From CBDIHH01 sp965279095 (GTDB taxonomy: Bacteria; Pseudomonadota; Alphaproteobacteria; Caulobacterales; Caulobacteraceae), in NCBI GenBank assembly GCA_965279095.1, contig CBDIHH010000007.1, forward strand, positions 496,001 to 560,000: 64,000 bases of DNA. Reading direction: 5' to 3'. Made by a program: the position numbers and the translations under genes. Positions 8,104 through 17,145 of this stretch are shown here, in pieces; within the stretch, counting starts at the first letter, position 1, and every line of letters starts with the position of its first letter. The notes under the pieces were generated by a model. The model saw only the letters and a list, made by a program, of their open reading frames with translations, searched no databases and was not told where the DNA came from.

Positions 8104-8667
8104 ATGACCAGCCCGTTCGCCCGTTTCTGCACGGCCCTGCGCGAAGACCGGCGGGGCGCCTCCGCGGTGGAGTTCGCCCTGCTCGCGCCGGTGCTGATCG
8201 GCCTGTATTTCGGCCTCGCGGAATATTGCCAGGCGATGATGGCCGATCGGAAGGTCACCCATGCGGCGGCCTCGATCGGCGACCTCGTGGCCCAGAGCGA
8301 CAAGGTCAGCAACGCCGACATGATCGACATCTTCACCATCGGCCGGACCCTGGTGGCGCCCTTCCCCGACGCCGGGCTGAAGATGCGGGTCACCAGCGTG
8401 ACCGTGGACGCCAACAGCATCCCCAAGGTCGACTGGAGCGACGGCAGCGGCCTGACCGCCCTGGCCAAGGGCGCCACCGTGGCCCTGCCCAAGAACTCGG
8501 CTGACGCCACCAAGCCGTTCGTCGCCAAGGGCGAGACAGTGATCATGTCCGAGGCCCAATTCACCTACGACTCGCCGGTGGACTACCTGATCAAGAACGG
8601 CGTCGCCTTCAACGAGGTCTACTACCTGCGCCCGCGCAAGTCGGACACGGTCTCGCGGATCAACTGA
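8104..8667 (+). CDS. TadE/TadF-like pilus assembly protein
   Basis: A 187-residue protein with the same architecture as its upstream neighbour: a short basic N-terminus, the motif RRGASAVEFALLAPVLIGLYFG and a periplasmic domain of about 150 residues. ATG at 8104 follows the upstream TGA by 2 bases, so the two are cotranscribed and probably act as paired minor pseudopilins. Its 3' end overlaps the convergent pabC gene by 8 bases. Confidence 0.8.
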   Translation: MTSPFARFCTALREDRRGASAVEFALLAPVLIGLYFGLAEYCQAMMADRKVTHAAASIGDLVAQSDKVSNADMIDIFTIGRTLVAPFPDAGLKMRVTSVTVDANSIPKVDWSDGSGLTALAKGATVALPKNSADATKPFVAKGETVIMSEAQFTYDSPVDYLIKNGVAFNEVYYLRPRKSDTVSRIN

Positions 8668-9442
8668 CGCCCGCCACCGCGGCGGCCAGATGCTCCACCG
8701 CCCGGCTCGGCGCATAGGTCCAAACCCCCACCCGGTCCACCGCCCGCACGCCGACCAGGCTGCTGGTGACGAAGACGGCGTCGGCGGCCTCCAGAACCTC
8801 CGCGCCGGCGCAGACCTCCGCGGGATCCATTCCCGCCGCGGCGGCGGCGGCCAGCACCTGGCCGCGCATGATTCCGTCCAGCACCCCGCAGCTCAGCGCC
8901 GGGGTGAACAACCGTCCCTGGGCGGCCCAGAACAGGTTGGCGACCGCGGCGCAGGCCAGGTGGCCGCGGGTGTTGAGAAGGAGGGCGTCATCGGCGCCGG
9001 CGGCGCGCGCCTGACGGCGGGCGATGAGGTTGTCGAGATAGGCCAGGGTCTTGAGCCGCGCGGCGGGAGAGGTGTCGTTGCGGCGCACCGCCGCCACGGT
9101 CAGGGACAGGGGCCCCGCCGCCGCCGCTGCCGGGGCGGCGCTGGCGATCAGGCGCGGCACGGGATCGTCGGGACGGTCCAGCCCGCGGCCGCCCGATCCC
9201 GCCGTCAGGGTCAGGCGCACCGCCGCCCGGCTTGAGGAAAGACCCGCGTCGCCCAGGGCCTGCAGGGCCAGGGCGCGCAGGGCGCCCTCGGCGGGAGCCG
9301 GCAGGCCCAGGGTGCGGGCGCCGGCCTGGAGGCGTCGCGCGTGAGCGTCGAACAGCACCAGGGCGCCGTCCCTGGCCAGCACGGTCTCGAACAGCCCGTC
9401 GCCGAGCAACAGGCCGCGGTCGTCGATGGGGACCCCGGTCAT
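8660..9442 (-). CDS. pabC: Aminodeoxychorismate lyase (class IV aminotransferase)
   Basis: A 260-residue PLP fold type IV enzyme, likely releasing p-aminobenzoate from aminodeoxychorismate for folate synthesis. Typical elements are GLLLGDGLFETV near residue 10, the catalytic lysine in RLKTLAYLDN and the downstream L-x-G-I-M-R type segment (CGVLDGIMRGQVL). The family includes branched-chain and D-amino acid aminotransferases, but the ATGA overlap with pabB makes PabC the best call. Confidence 0.87.
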   Translation of the reverse strand: MTGVPIDDRGLLLGDGLFETVLARDGALVLFDAHARRLQAGARTLGLPAPAEGALRALALQALGDAGLSSSRAAVRLTLTAGSGGRGLDRPDDPVPRLIASAAPAAAAAGPLSLTVAAVRRNDTSPAARLKTLAYLDNLIARRQARAAGADDALLLNTRGHLACAAVANLFWAAQGRLFTPALSCGVLDGIMRGQVLAAAAAAGMDPAEVCAGAEVLEAADAVFVTSSLVGVRAVDRVGVWTYAPSRAVEHLAAAVAGVS

Positions 9443-10773
9443 GGCGCCGCCTCGGTCAGGGCCCTACGCACGGCGTCGATCTTGGCCTCGGTCTCCCGCC
9501 GCTCCTCGACCGGATCGCTGTCCCAGACGATGCCGGCGCCCGCCCGCGCCTCCACGTCCCAGCCGTCCCGCGCCTGCGTGAAGGCGGCGGTGCGGATGAG
9601 CACGCTGGACTCCATGGCCCCGTCCGCCCCCGCCCAGAAGATCGAGCCGAAGAAAGGACCGCGGGCCGGCTCCAGTCCGGCGATGACCTTCATCGCCTGG
9701 ACTTTGGGGGCGCCGGTGATCGAGCCCGGCGGCAGGGTGGCGCGCAAGAGGTCGGCGGGGCCCAGCCCCGGCCGCAACTGGCCGGTTACCGTCGAGACCA
9801 GATGGTGGACGTTGGGCAGGCTCTGCAACCGGTATAGTTCGGGGGTGAGAACGCCGCCGGGCTCGCAGACCCGGGCGAGGTCGTTGCGCATCAGGTCGAC
9901 GATCATCAGGTTCTCGGCCCGGTCCTTGTCGCTGGCGAGCAGGGCGGCGGCCAGGACGTCGTCGGCGGCCCGGTCGGCGCCGCGCGGGCGGGTGCCCTTG
10001 ATCGGCTCGGCCCGGATCCGGCCGGCGGCGTCGGCGCGCAGGAAACGCTCGGGAGAGTTGGAGACCACGGCGGCGGCGGCGGTCCGGAAATAGGCGGCGA
10101 ACGCCGCGGGGCTGGAGCGCGCCAGGCGGGCGAACAGGTCGAAGGGCGCGGCGCCGGGGGCCAGGCGCGCGCGCCAGCGGCGGGCGATATTCGCCTGGAA
10201 GATCTCGCCCTGGCCGATGCGGGCGATCACCGCGGCGACCGCCGCCTCGTAGGCCGGCCCGTCGTCGGCGTGAAGCCCTGGGGTCAGAGAGGCGCGCGGG
10301 CGCGCCGCGGCGGGGGCGTCGAGCCACCCGGCGGCGCCCTCGGCCGCCGCCCGGGCCTGGCCTGGCGTCGCCCCCCGCCCCACCGCCACCGTGCGGCGGG
10401 CCTGATGGTCGAAGGCCAGCAGCGCGTCGTAGCGTCCGCAGGCCAGGTCCGGCCACCCCGGGGCGCGGGGCAGGATGACCCCCTCGGCCCGCGCGCCCAG
10501 CTCGTAGGCGCACAGGCCGGCGACGCCCCCCTGGAAAGGGGGGCCGTCCGGATGCATCGAGGCGGGCGGGCCGATCAGGTCGGCCAGGGCCTCGAAGGGT
10601 TCGGGGTGGTCGGGCTGGGCCTCGAGCACGGCGCGGGGGCGGATCGCCAGGTATGACCAACGGGCGGCCTCGCCGCCGGTCAGCAGCACCAGGGCGAAGG
10701 GCTCCCCCGCGAACGGCGCGGCGGCCTCCACCGGGTCGCGCCAGGGGCGCTCGATGAGGGCGACGGCGTCCAT
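9439..10773 (-). CDS. pabB: Aminodeoxychorismate synthase component I
   Basis: A 444-residue chorismate-binding enzyme, the first committed step to p-aminobenzoate and folate. The conserved lysine motif AEPIKGTRPRG marks PabB rather than anthranilate synthase TrpE. DLMRNDLARVC, GSITGAPKVQAMKVI and GAGIVWDSDPVEERRET are also present. The glutaminase partner PabA is not in the window. The ATG at 10773 and overlap with pabC give a two-gene operon. Confidence 0.93.
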   Translation of the reverse strand: MDAVALIERPWRDPVEAAAPFAGEPFALVLLTGGEAARWSYLAIRPRAVLEAQPDHPEPFEALADLIGPPASMHPDGPPFQGGVAGLCAYELGARAEGVILPRAPGWPDLACGRYDALLAFDHQARRTVAVGRGATPGQARAAAEGAAGWLDAPAAARPRASLTPGLHADDGPAYEAAVAAVIARIGQGEIFQANIARRWRARLAPGAAPFDLFARLARSSPAAFAAYFRTAAAAVVSNSPERFLRADAAGRIRAEPIKGTRPRGADRAADDVLAAALLASDKDRAENLMIVDLMRNDLARVCEPGGVLTPELYRLQSLPNVHHLVSTVTGQLRPGLGPADLLRATLPPGSITGAPKVQAMKVIAGLEPARGPFFGSIFWAGADGAMESSVLIRTAAFTQARDGWDVEARAGAGIVWDSDPVEERRETEAKIDAVRRALTEAAP

Positions 10774-10805
10774 GGCGGCCTCATAGACCCCAGGGCGCCC
10801 CGCGG

Positions 10806-11396
10806 CTACATCTGTTCGATGCGTCCCGCCACGGCGTCGAGTTCGGCGGCGATGGCCCGGGCCTTGTCCTCGTCCACGGCGCTGCGGGAGAGCTTCAGCC
10901 GCAGGGCGACCTTCAGGTTCTCCATGGCGCGCATCACCTGGGGCGGCGGGCCGCCCTGGTTCGCGGCGTGGATCTCGGTCATCCGGTTGAGGATGGCGTC
11001 GACCGTGGTCCTGTTGGCCTCCAGGAAGGCCCGGCCCTCGTCGGTGGCGGCGAACAATTTCTTGCCGTCCGCCTGGTCGGCGGCCACGTGGCCGAGTTCC
11101 TCCAGCAGGGTCAGGGTCGGATAGACCACCCCGGGGCTGGGGCTATAGAGGCCCGCGACCCGCTCCTCGATCGCCTTGATGATCTCGTAGCCATGGCGCG
11201 GCTTCTCGGCCGTCAGCTGGAGGATGACCAGGCGCAGGTCGCCCTGGTCGAAGAATCGTCCCCGGCGGCCCCGTCCGCGCCCTTCGGCGTGGTCGTGGTC
11301 GTGGTCACGGCCGAAGCCGCGGCGGAAATCGCCGCCCCCGCCCGGGCCGCCGAACATGCGGGCGGCGAAGTGGTGTCTGTGGTGTCCCTTGTGCAT
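10806..11396 (-). CDS. PadR family transcriptional regulator, His/Gly-rich N-terminus
   Basis: A 196-residue PadR-type winged-helix repressor. The first 45 residues are unusual: a His/Gly/Arg-rich segment (MHKGHHRHHF, later DHDHDHAEGRGRGRRG). The wHTH core follows (LVILQLTAEKPRHGYEIIKAI, GVVYPTLTLLEELGHV) and then a helical dimerisation region. The histidines could bind metal, but the inducer is unknown. A 14-bp perfect palindrome lies 30 bases upstream of the start, which suggests autoregulation. Confidence 0.88.
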   Translation of the reverse strand: MHKGHHRHHFAARMFGGPGGGGDFRRGFGRDHDHDHAEGRGRGRRGRFFDQGDLRLVILQLTAEKPRHGYEIIKAIEERVAGLYSPSPGVVYPTLTLLEELGHVAADQADGKKLFAATDEGRAFLEANRTTVDAILNRMTEIHAANQGGPPPQVMRAMENLKVALRLKLSRSAVDEDKARAIAAELDAVAGRIEQM

Positions 11397-11416
11397 CGAT
11401 GGGTCCTTTTTGCTAT

Positions 11417-11448
11417 CGATGCATCTTAGATATATCTAAAATGTATCG
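11417..11448. promoter_or_regulatory. Palindromic operator candidate for the PadR gene
   Basis: The perfect palindrome TTAGATATATCTAA at 11426-11439 sits inside a 32-base imperfect palindrome bounded by CGAT and ATCG. It is strikingly AT-rich in this GC-rich window and lies just upstream of the padR-type gene. Binding by that repressor is an inference from position and symmetry. Confidence 0.55.
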
Positions 11449-11484
11449 AAGACAACAGGAATCTGACGTCCTCGGGGCCGGGGC

Positions 11485-13059
11485 CTATTGAGAAATGCGT
11501 AGCTTGTTGATGCTGGCGGCGATGGCCTGGAAGGTGGGGGTCAGGTCCGACCCGTTGGCGGGCGCGTAGAAATAGCTCGGCTTGCTGGCGCAATAGGCCA
11601 TCAGGTCCGGATCGGCGTCAGCGCCGAGGGCCACCGTGTAGATGATGATCCCGGCCGCCTTGGCGTGGTCGCAGGCCAGCCGCGTGCGGGCGTCCAGGGC
11701 GGCGATCAGGGTGCTGGTGGCGCTGCTCGTGGAGCCGATGCGCCCCAGGCGGCTGTAGCCGTACGAGAAGTAGAGCGATTTGTTGTAGTTGGCGGCGCCG
11801 GGGTAGTTGTTCAGCCCGTCGCTCATCAGGATGGCGACCTTGTTGAGGTTGGGGGTGGCGTAGGCCGCCCCCTCGGTGAAGGGCGCGGTCGGTGACAGCA
11901 GGCGCCAGGCCCACATCATCCCTTCCAGGATGTTGGTGTTGCCGCTGGCCTGCATGGCGTTGGTGGCGGCGTCGAGGGTCGAGCGGGTGGAGGTCAGGGG
12001 CGTGACGGCGGTGGTGGCGCACATGTAGTTGGGGCCTTTGCCCCCGCTCAGGTCCGGCGTCACATTGTCGTATTTGCAGCTTCGCGCCTGTTTGACGGAG
12101 TCCGCCACGTTGCGGCTGACGCTGCCGCAGGCCCCGCCCTCGTCGTTGAGGTAGTCGTTGACGAAGCTGCCCGTGTTGTAGGCGCCGTTGTCCTCGTCGG
12201 GCTCGTCGGGGGCGAACCAGGGCTCGAACAGGGTGTCGGGGGTCCCGGTGCTCGAGGCGGTGTCCTTGACGTCATAATCCACCGTCGAGCCGAGCACCTT
12301 GATCGGCCGGCTCTCCACGCAGCCGGCCCAGGCGACGCCCTTCATGCCGCCCTTGGCGGCGTCGAACAGGTTGAGCCGCCGGGTGCTGTTGAGGTCGAAA
12401 TTCTCCTCGGCCGTGGCGCCCAGGCCCGTGCTGTCGAGCCAGGCCGCCGACCTGTTGGCGGCCCCCACGTTCACGGAGGAGGCGAAGGGCGCGAGGCCGA
12501 TCTTCACATGGCCGGCGTTGGCGGTGGTGATCATGGCGTCGAACAGGGCATTGGCGGCGGCCTTCAGCTCGACGATCTTGGTGCTGCCCGAGCCGGCGGC
12601 CGAGGACATCGAACCGGAATTGTCCAGCGCCAGGGCGATCTCGTAATCGAACCCCCGCCCCTTCACCACCGAGTGAGCGCCCACGGGCAGAACGGCGCGG
12701 CCGAGAATCCCCGCGAAGGTGGTCGGCACGCTGACCCTGGCGTCAACGGTGACGGTCAGGGTGGCGCGGTCGATGCTGGCGGTGGTGATCGAGAACGCCG
12801 GGCCCTTATCGTAGCTGGCGTCGACATAGTTGCGCGCGGCCGCGTTGAGGCCGGCGTCCGAGATGGAGCCGGCGTTGCGGGCGATGGCCAGGGCGGCGGA
12901 GTCGGTGGCGTCCTGGAGGGCCAGCTTGATGCGGGCGGCATTGCTGAAGTCCAGCGCCATGCCGGCGGCCAGGGCCAGGGGAAGGATGCACAGGGCGGCG
13001 ATCATGGCGACGTTGCCGCGATCATCCTTGAATACTGCTAATGGTAAACGTAACCGCAC
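11485..13059 (-). CDS. TadG-like protein with von Willebrand factor A domain (paralogue 1)
   Basis: A 524-residue protein with an N-terminal TadG/Flp-type membrane helix (RGNVAMIAALCILPLALAAG), then an N-terminal Tad domain (KLALQDATDSAALAIA). A vWA domain starts near residue 145 with the MIDAS motif DNSGSMS. The later ILMSDGLNNYP and IIIYTVALGADADPDL are typical vWA strands. It probably acts at the cell surface in Tad pilus or adhesion functions. The GTG start is in unusually AT-rich codons; the start could be slightly downstream. It is paralogous to the gene at 24070. Confidence 0.85.
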   Translation of the reverse strand: MRLRLPLAVFKDDRGNVAMIAALCILPLALAAGMALDFSNAARIKLALQDATDSAALAIARNAGSISDAGLNAAARNYVDASYDKGPAFSITTASIDRATLTVTVDARVSVPTTFAGILGRAVLPVGAHSVVKGRGFDYEIALALDNSGSMSSAAGSGSTKIVELKAAANALFDAMITTANAGHVKIGLAPFASSVNVGAANRSAAWLDSTGLGATAEENFDLNSTRRLNLFDAAKGGMKGVAWAGCVESRPIKVLGSTVDYDVKDTASSTGTPDTLFEPWFAPDEPDEDNGAYNTGSFVNDYLNDEGGACGSVSRNVADSVKQARSCKYDNVTPDLSGGKGPNYMCATTAVTPLTSTRSTLDAATNAMQASGNTNILEGMMWAWRLLSPTAPFTEGAAYATPNLNKVAILMSDGLNNYPGAANYNKSLYFSYGYSRLGRIGSTSSATSTLIAALDARTRLACDHAKAAGIIIYTVALGADADPDLMAYCASKPSYFYAPANGSDLTPTFQAIAASINKLRISQ

Positions 13060-13154
13060 TGCGCCTGCCTTGAAAGACCAAGCCTTGTCTTGGCTGTCCT
13101 AGGGCAGACGCAGTGAAGGTTTAGATAAGCATACCGCGACTATTTGTCCCGGCC

Positions 13155-14189
13155 CTATTCCGCCGGGATGCTTTCACCGCGCTTGCTGCGGACCCGGTCG
13201 AACTCGGCCCAGACGCCGTCGGTCCCGTGCCATTGACCGCGGGTGGCGGCCTTGGAGTATTCCGTGGACCGGGCCTCGAAGAAGTTGGCGTGCTCGACCC
13301 CCGACAGCAGCACCTGCAGCCAGGGCAGCGGGTTCTCCTTGACCCCGTAGACGATGGGCAGGTCCAGCTGCTTCAGCCGCCAGTCGGCGATGTAGCGGAT
13401 GTAGAGCTTGATGTCCTCGGGGGTCATGCCGTGGACCGGGCCCATCTCGAAGGCCAGGTCGATGAACTTGTCCTCCATCCCGACCACCGTCTTGCAGCAG
13501 TCGACGATGTCGTCGGCGACGGCCTTGGTGACGCAGCCCGTCTCCGCCTTGAAGGCGTGATAGAGCTGGACCATGCCCTCGCAGTGCAGGCTCTCGTCGC
13601 GCACCGACCACGAGACGATCTGGCCCATGCCCTTCATCTTGTTGAAGCGCGGGAAGTTCATCAGCATGGCGAAGGAGGCGAACAGCTGCAGCCCCTCGGT
13701 GAAGCCGCCGAACATGGCCACCGTGCGGGCGATGTCGGCGTCGGTCTCGACCCCGAAGGAATGCATGTAGTCGTGCTTGTCGCGCATCGCCTGGTATTCG
13801 AGGAAGGCGCCGAACTCGCTCTCGGGCATGCCGATGGTCTCGAGCAGCAGGGCGTAGGCGGCGATGTGGATGGTCTCCATGTTGGAGAACGCCGACAGCA
13901 TCATCTTCACTTCGGTGGGTTTGAAGACGCGGGCGTAGCGCTCCATGTAGTTGTCGTTCACCTCGATGTCGGACTGGGTGAAGAAGCGGAATATCTGCGT
14001 CAGCAGGTTGCGCTCGTTGTCGTCGAGCTTGGCCGCCCAGTCCTTGCAGTCCTCGCCGAGGGGAATCTCCTCGGGCATCCAGTGGACCTGCTGCTGCTTC
14101 TTCCAGAAGTCGTAGGCCCACGGATAGCGGAACGGCTTGTAGGCGTGGGACGGGACGAGAAGGCCGGGTCTCTGGATTTGCGGAGGCAT
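13155..14189 (-). CDS. nrdB: Ribonucleoside-diphosphate reductase, beta subunit
   Basis: A 344-residue class I radical-generating subunit. The metal and radical residues are visible in METIHIAAYALLL, where Glu, His (+3) and Tyr (+7) match the E-x-x-H-x-x-x-Y pattern, so a tyrosyl radical is expected. DESLHCEGM gives the later Glu and His ligands. ATG at 14189 is chosen over an upstream TTG. nrdA lies two genes upstream on the same strand, but nrdB has its own NrdR-type boxes at 14264-14310. Confidence 0.95.
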   Translation of the reverse strand: MPPQIQRPGLLVPSHAYKPFRYPWAYDFWKKQQQVHWMPEEIPLGEDCKDWAAKLDDNERNLLTQIFRFFTQSDIEVNDNYMERYARVFKPTEVKMMLSAFSNMETIHIAAYALLLETIGMPESEFGAFLEYQAMRDKHDYMHSFGVETDADIARTVAMFGGFTEGLQLFASFAMLMNFPRFNKMKGMGQIVSWSVRDESLHCEGMVQLYHAFKAETGCVTKAVADDIVDCCKTVVGMEDKFIDLAFEMGPVHGMTPEDIKLYIRYIADWRLKQLDLPIVYGVKENPLPWLQVLLSGVEHANFFEARSTEYSKAATRGQWHGTDGVWAEFDRVRSKRGESIPAE

Positions 14190-14263
14190 GACGGGCAATC
14201 GCGCTGGAGGAGTCTGAGGAGTCGGATCGTGCCGGACGGAGGGGGCTCCGTCCAGCCTGATTA

Positions 14264-14310
14264 TCCTACATGTTGTGGATCGCCGACGCGATAGGGCAAG
14301 ATGTAGCGGC
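14264..14310. promoter_or_regulatory. Pair of NrdR-type boxes upstream of nrdB
   Basis: CCTACATGTTGTGG at 14265-14278 and GGCAAGATGTAGCGG at 14295-14309 share an ATGT core exactly 31 bases apart, the three-turn spacing known for tandem NrdR boxes. They lie 75-125 bases upstream of the nrdB start. The same arrangement is found before nrdA. The second box is a weaker palindrome. Confidence 0.55.
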
Positions 14311-14334
14311 CGGCCTTGAGGCGCGCGGCGCGCC

Positions 14335-15027
14335 CTACCGGTGCGGGCGCAGCGACAGGGTGAACGCCGCCATGGAATCGCCGACGTCGTTGTCGGCCCC
14401 GTGCGGCGAGTTCTGCACCTTGATCTCGCGGTGGACGTAGCCGAAGGCGGCCTGCATGCCGCCCTTGCGCCAGCCCACCCCCAGCTGGCCGTCGCCGACC
14501 AGCTTGCTGGTGGGGTCGGTGGACCAGCCGGCCCGGCGCCAGTCGCCGTCCCCGGCCCGGGTCATGTTGAGGCCCACGGCCTTGCCGCTGACGGCGGCGA
14601 ACAGATACCAGCGCCCCTGCTGGCCAAAGGCCTTGCCGTCGCGCACGCCCAGGTCGCCGAGCCGGTCGGATCGGTCGCGGCCCAGTTGGACGGTGGCCCC
14701 GGCCTCGGCCATGCGGCTATCGGCCGACAGACCGAAGGCGGCATGGGGCGAGATGCCCAGATCGTAGGCTCCGGCGTTGAGCCGCAACGCCTGCGGCCAG
14801 TCGCGTGAGAATGAGACGGCGTAGGCCCCCGCCGGTCCGGGCGCCGCGCCGGCGGCCGGGGCGGACAGGCCGGGGCCCGGCGATGTCAGGGGCAGGCTGG
14901 ACGATGTCCGATCGTTGAACGCCGCGTCGAAAAGGGCATCCCGGTCCAGGGGCGCGGCCAGGGGCTGGGCCTCGGCCACGCCGGAACAACACGCCATAAG
15001 CGCGACAACGACGAACGCCCGCAGCAT
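14335..15027 (-). CDS. Predicted secreted protein of unknown function
   Basis: A 230-residue protein with a clear signal peptide (LRAFVVVALMACCSGVAEAQP). A low-complexity Pro/Ala/Gly linker follows. The rest is rich in alternating hydrophobic and polar residues ending in aromatic/basic strands (GWRKGGMQAAFGYVHREIKV, AAFTLSLRPHR), as in outer-membrane beta-barrel or periplasmic beta proteins. I do not recognise a named family. It lies between nrdA and nrdB on the same strand; a functional link to them is not implied. Confidence 0.7.
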   Translation of the reverse strand: MLRAFVVVALMACCSGVAEAQPLAAPLDRDALFDAAFNDRTSSSLPLTSPGPGLSAPAAGAAPGPAGAYAVSFSRDWPQALRLNAGAYDLGISPHAAFGLSADSRMAEAGATVQLGRDRSDRLGDLGVRDGKAFGQQGRWYLFAAVSGKAVGLNMTRAGDGDWRRAGWSTDPTSKLVGDGQLGVGWRKGGMQAAFGYVHREIKVQNSPHGADNDVGDSMAAFTLSLRPHR

Positions 15028-15114
15028 AGATCGCTCCTCCCCAGGGCGTGCACCACGTTAGACCGCAAACGCGGACCATGGGAAGGCGGTTTCGCCGCGG
15101 GCGTCAGAACGGCC

Positions 15115-16980
15115 CTACTGGCAGGCGAGGCATTCCTCATAGTCGGTGCGGCCCTCAGCCTGCATGACCACCGCGGCGCCCTCGCCCCCGGCGAAGGCCG
15201 CCCGCTGCACCGACTTGGAGCGCAGGTAGTAGAGGCTTTTGACCCCCCGCTCCCAGGCCGAATAGTGCAGCATGTGCAGGTCCCATTTGTCGATGTCGCC
15301 GGCCAGGAACACGTTCAGCGACTGCGACTGGCAGATCTCCGGGGTGCGGTCGGCGGCCAGCTCGATCAGCCAGCGCTGGTCCAGCTCGAAGGCGGTCTTG
15401 AACACGTCCTTCTCATCGCGGCTGAGGAAGTCCAGGTGCTGGACCGAGCCCTCGTTCTCGAGGATCGAGCGCCAGACCTCCTCGGTGTTCTTCGCCTTGG
15501 AGTCGAGCACGGTCTCCAGGTACGGGTTCTTGACCGCGAAGGAGCCCGACAGGGTCTTGTGGGTGTAGATGTTGGCGGGGATCGGCTCGATGCCGGCCGA
15601 GGTCCCGCCGCAGATGATCGAGATGGACGCCGTCGGCGCGATCGCCAGCTTGTGGCTGAACCGCTCCATCACGCCGCGCTCCTCGGCGTCGGGGCAGGCG
15701 CCCTTCTCCTCGGCCAGGGTGCGCGAGGCCTCGTCGGCCTTGCGGCGCAGGTGCTTGAACAGCCGCATGTTCCACGACTTGGCCAGGGCGCTCTCGAAGG
15801 GCACGCCCTGGGCCTGCAGGAAGGAGTGGAAGCCCATCAGGCCCAGGCCGACCGAGCGCTCGCGCATGGCCGAATAGACCGCCTGGGTCATCTGCGCCGG
15901 CGCCTGGTCGATGAAGCTCTGCAGCACATTGTCGAGGAAGCGCATGACGTCCTCGACGAAGGTCGGATGGTCGCGCCACTCCAGGAACTTCTCGGCGTTC
16001 ACCGACGACAGGCAGCAGACGGCGGTGCGCTCCACGCCCAGGTGATCCTTGCCCGTGTGCAGCATGATCTCCGAGCACAGGTTGGACTGGCGCACCTTCA
16101 TGCCCAGGTCCTTCTGGTGGCGCGGCATGGCGCGGTTCACCGTGTCGGAGAAGATCAGATAGGGCTCGCCGGTCTGCAGGCGGATCTCGAGGATCTTCTG
16201 CCACAGGGTGCGCGCGTCGACGGCGCGAACGATCTCGTTGTTCTTGGGCGAGCGCAGGCCGAACATGGCGCCGTCGCGGACCGCCTCCATGAACTCGTCG
16301 GTGATCGAGATGCCGTGGTGCAGGTTGAGGGACTTGCGGTTGAAGTCGCCCGACGGCTTGCGGATCTCGAGGAACTCCTCGATCTCCGGGTGGTGGATGT
16401 CGAGGTAGACGGCCGCCGAGCCGCGGCGGAGCGAGCCCTGGCTGATGGCGAGGGTCAGGGAGTCCATCACCCGGATGAAGGGGATGATGCCCGAGGTCTG
16501 GCCCTGGCCCTTGACCTTCTCGCCGATGGAGCGGACCCCGCCCCAGTAGGTGCCGATGCCGCCGCCGTGCGAGGCTAGGGCGACGTTCTCGTTCCACACC
16601 CCGACGATGCCGTCGAGGCTGTCGGCCACGGCGTTCAGGAAGCAGGAAATGGGCAGGCCGCGGTCGGCGCCGCCGTTGGAGAGCACCGGGGTGGCGGGCA
16701 TGAACCAGAGCTTGGACATGTAGTCATAGACGCGCTGGGCGTGCTCGACATCGTCGCCGAAGGCGGTCGCCACCCGGGCGAACATGTCCTGGTAGGACTC
16801 GCCCGGCAGCAGATAGCGGTCCTCCAGCGTGGTCTTGCCGAAGTCGGTCAGGAGGTCGTCGCGCGTGCGGTCGATCTGCACCTTGGCCACCAATTGCAGG
16901 GCCGGCTTCTCAGGCGTCCGGGCATGCGCCCGGGCCTGGTCCGTGACCGCCTGTTGCTTCGTCGCTTCACTGCCCATCAT
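15115..16980 (-). CDS. nrdA: Ribonucleoside-diphosphate reductase, alpha subunit
   Basis: A roughly 621-residue catalytic subunit that reduces ribonucleoside diphosphates to deoxy forms. The active-site block NLCSEIMLHTG has the Asn-x-Cys-x-Glu triad. PATPVLSNGG and LPISCFLNAV contain one of the redox cysteines, and the C-terminal CLACQ is the swinging redox pair. The N-terminus lacks a recognisable ATP-cone domain, so overall activity control by dATP at that site is unlikely. Two adjacent ATG codons (16980, 16977) are possible starts. NrdR-type boxes lie upstream. Confidence 0.95.
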   Translation of the reverse strand: MMGSEATKQQAVTDQARAHARTPEKPALQLVAKVQIDRTRDDLLTDFGKTTLEDRYLLPGESYQDMFARVATAFGDDVEHAQRVYDYMSKLWFMPATPVLSNGGADRGLPISCFLNAVADSLDGIVGVWNENVALASHGGGIGTYWGGVRSIGEKVKGQGQTSGIIPFIRVMDSLTLAISQGSLRRGSAAVYLDIHHPEIEEFLEIRKPSGDFNRKSLNLHHGISITDEFMEAVRDGAMFGLRSPKNNEIVRAVDARTLWQKILEIRLQTGEPYLIFSDTVNRAMPRHQKDLGMKVRQSNLCSEIMLHTGKDHLGVERTAVCCLSSVNAEKFLEWRDHPTFVEDVMRFLDNVLQSFIDQAPAQMTQAVYSAMRERSVGLGLMGFHSFLQAQGVPFESALAKSWNMRLFKHLRRKADEASRTLAEEKGACPDAEERGVMERFSHKLAIAPTASISIICGGTSAGIEPIPANIYTHKTLSGSFAVKNPYLETVLDSKAKNTEEVWRSILENEGSVQHLDFLSRDEKDVFKTAFELDQRWLIELAADRTPEICQSQSLNVFLAGDIDKWDLHMLHYSAWERGVKSLYYLRSKSVQRAAFAGGEGAAVVMQAEGRTDYEECLACQ

Positions 16981-17046
16981 GCCCGTAATCCATCTCAATC
17001 CATATGGCCGAAGTCAGCCCTATGAAAGCGCCGCCCCTGAGGACAG

Positions 17047-17094
17047 ACCCAACATGTAGTGGTCGGCCTGTCCAATCGCCACAATATGGGGGCT
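17047..17094. promoter_or_regulatory. Pair of NrdR-type boxes upstream of nrdA
   Basis: ACCCAACATGTAGTGGT (17047-17063) and CGCCACAATATGGGGGC (17078-17094) have centres 31 bases apart, as in classical tandem NrdR boxes. Together with the matching pair before nrdB this supports co-repression of the split nrd genes by NrdR. They are located 67-115 bases upstream of the nrdA start. Confidence 0.6.
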
Positions 17095-17145
17095 AATCCG
17101 GCCTAGCCGTCAATGCGAAGAACAGGGCGGGCGCGGAGTTTTTCG

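Noticed and set aside
14335..15027. LpxR-type lipid A deacylase or NtrZ-like protein
   Set aside because: The C-terminal strands are vaguely similar to LpxR but no catalytic motif is visible, and NtrZ similarity could not be supported.
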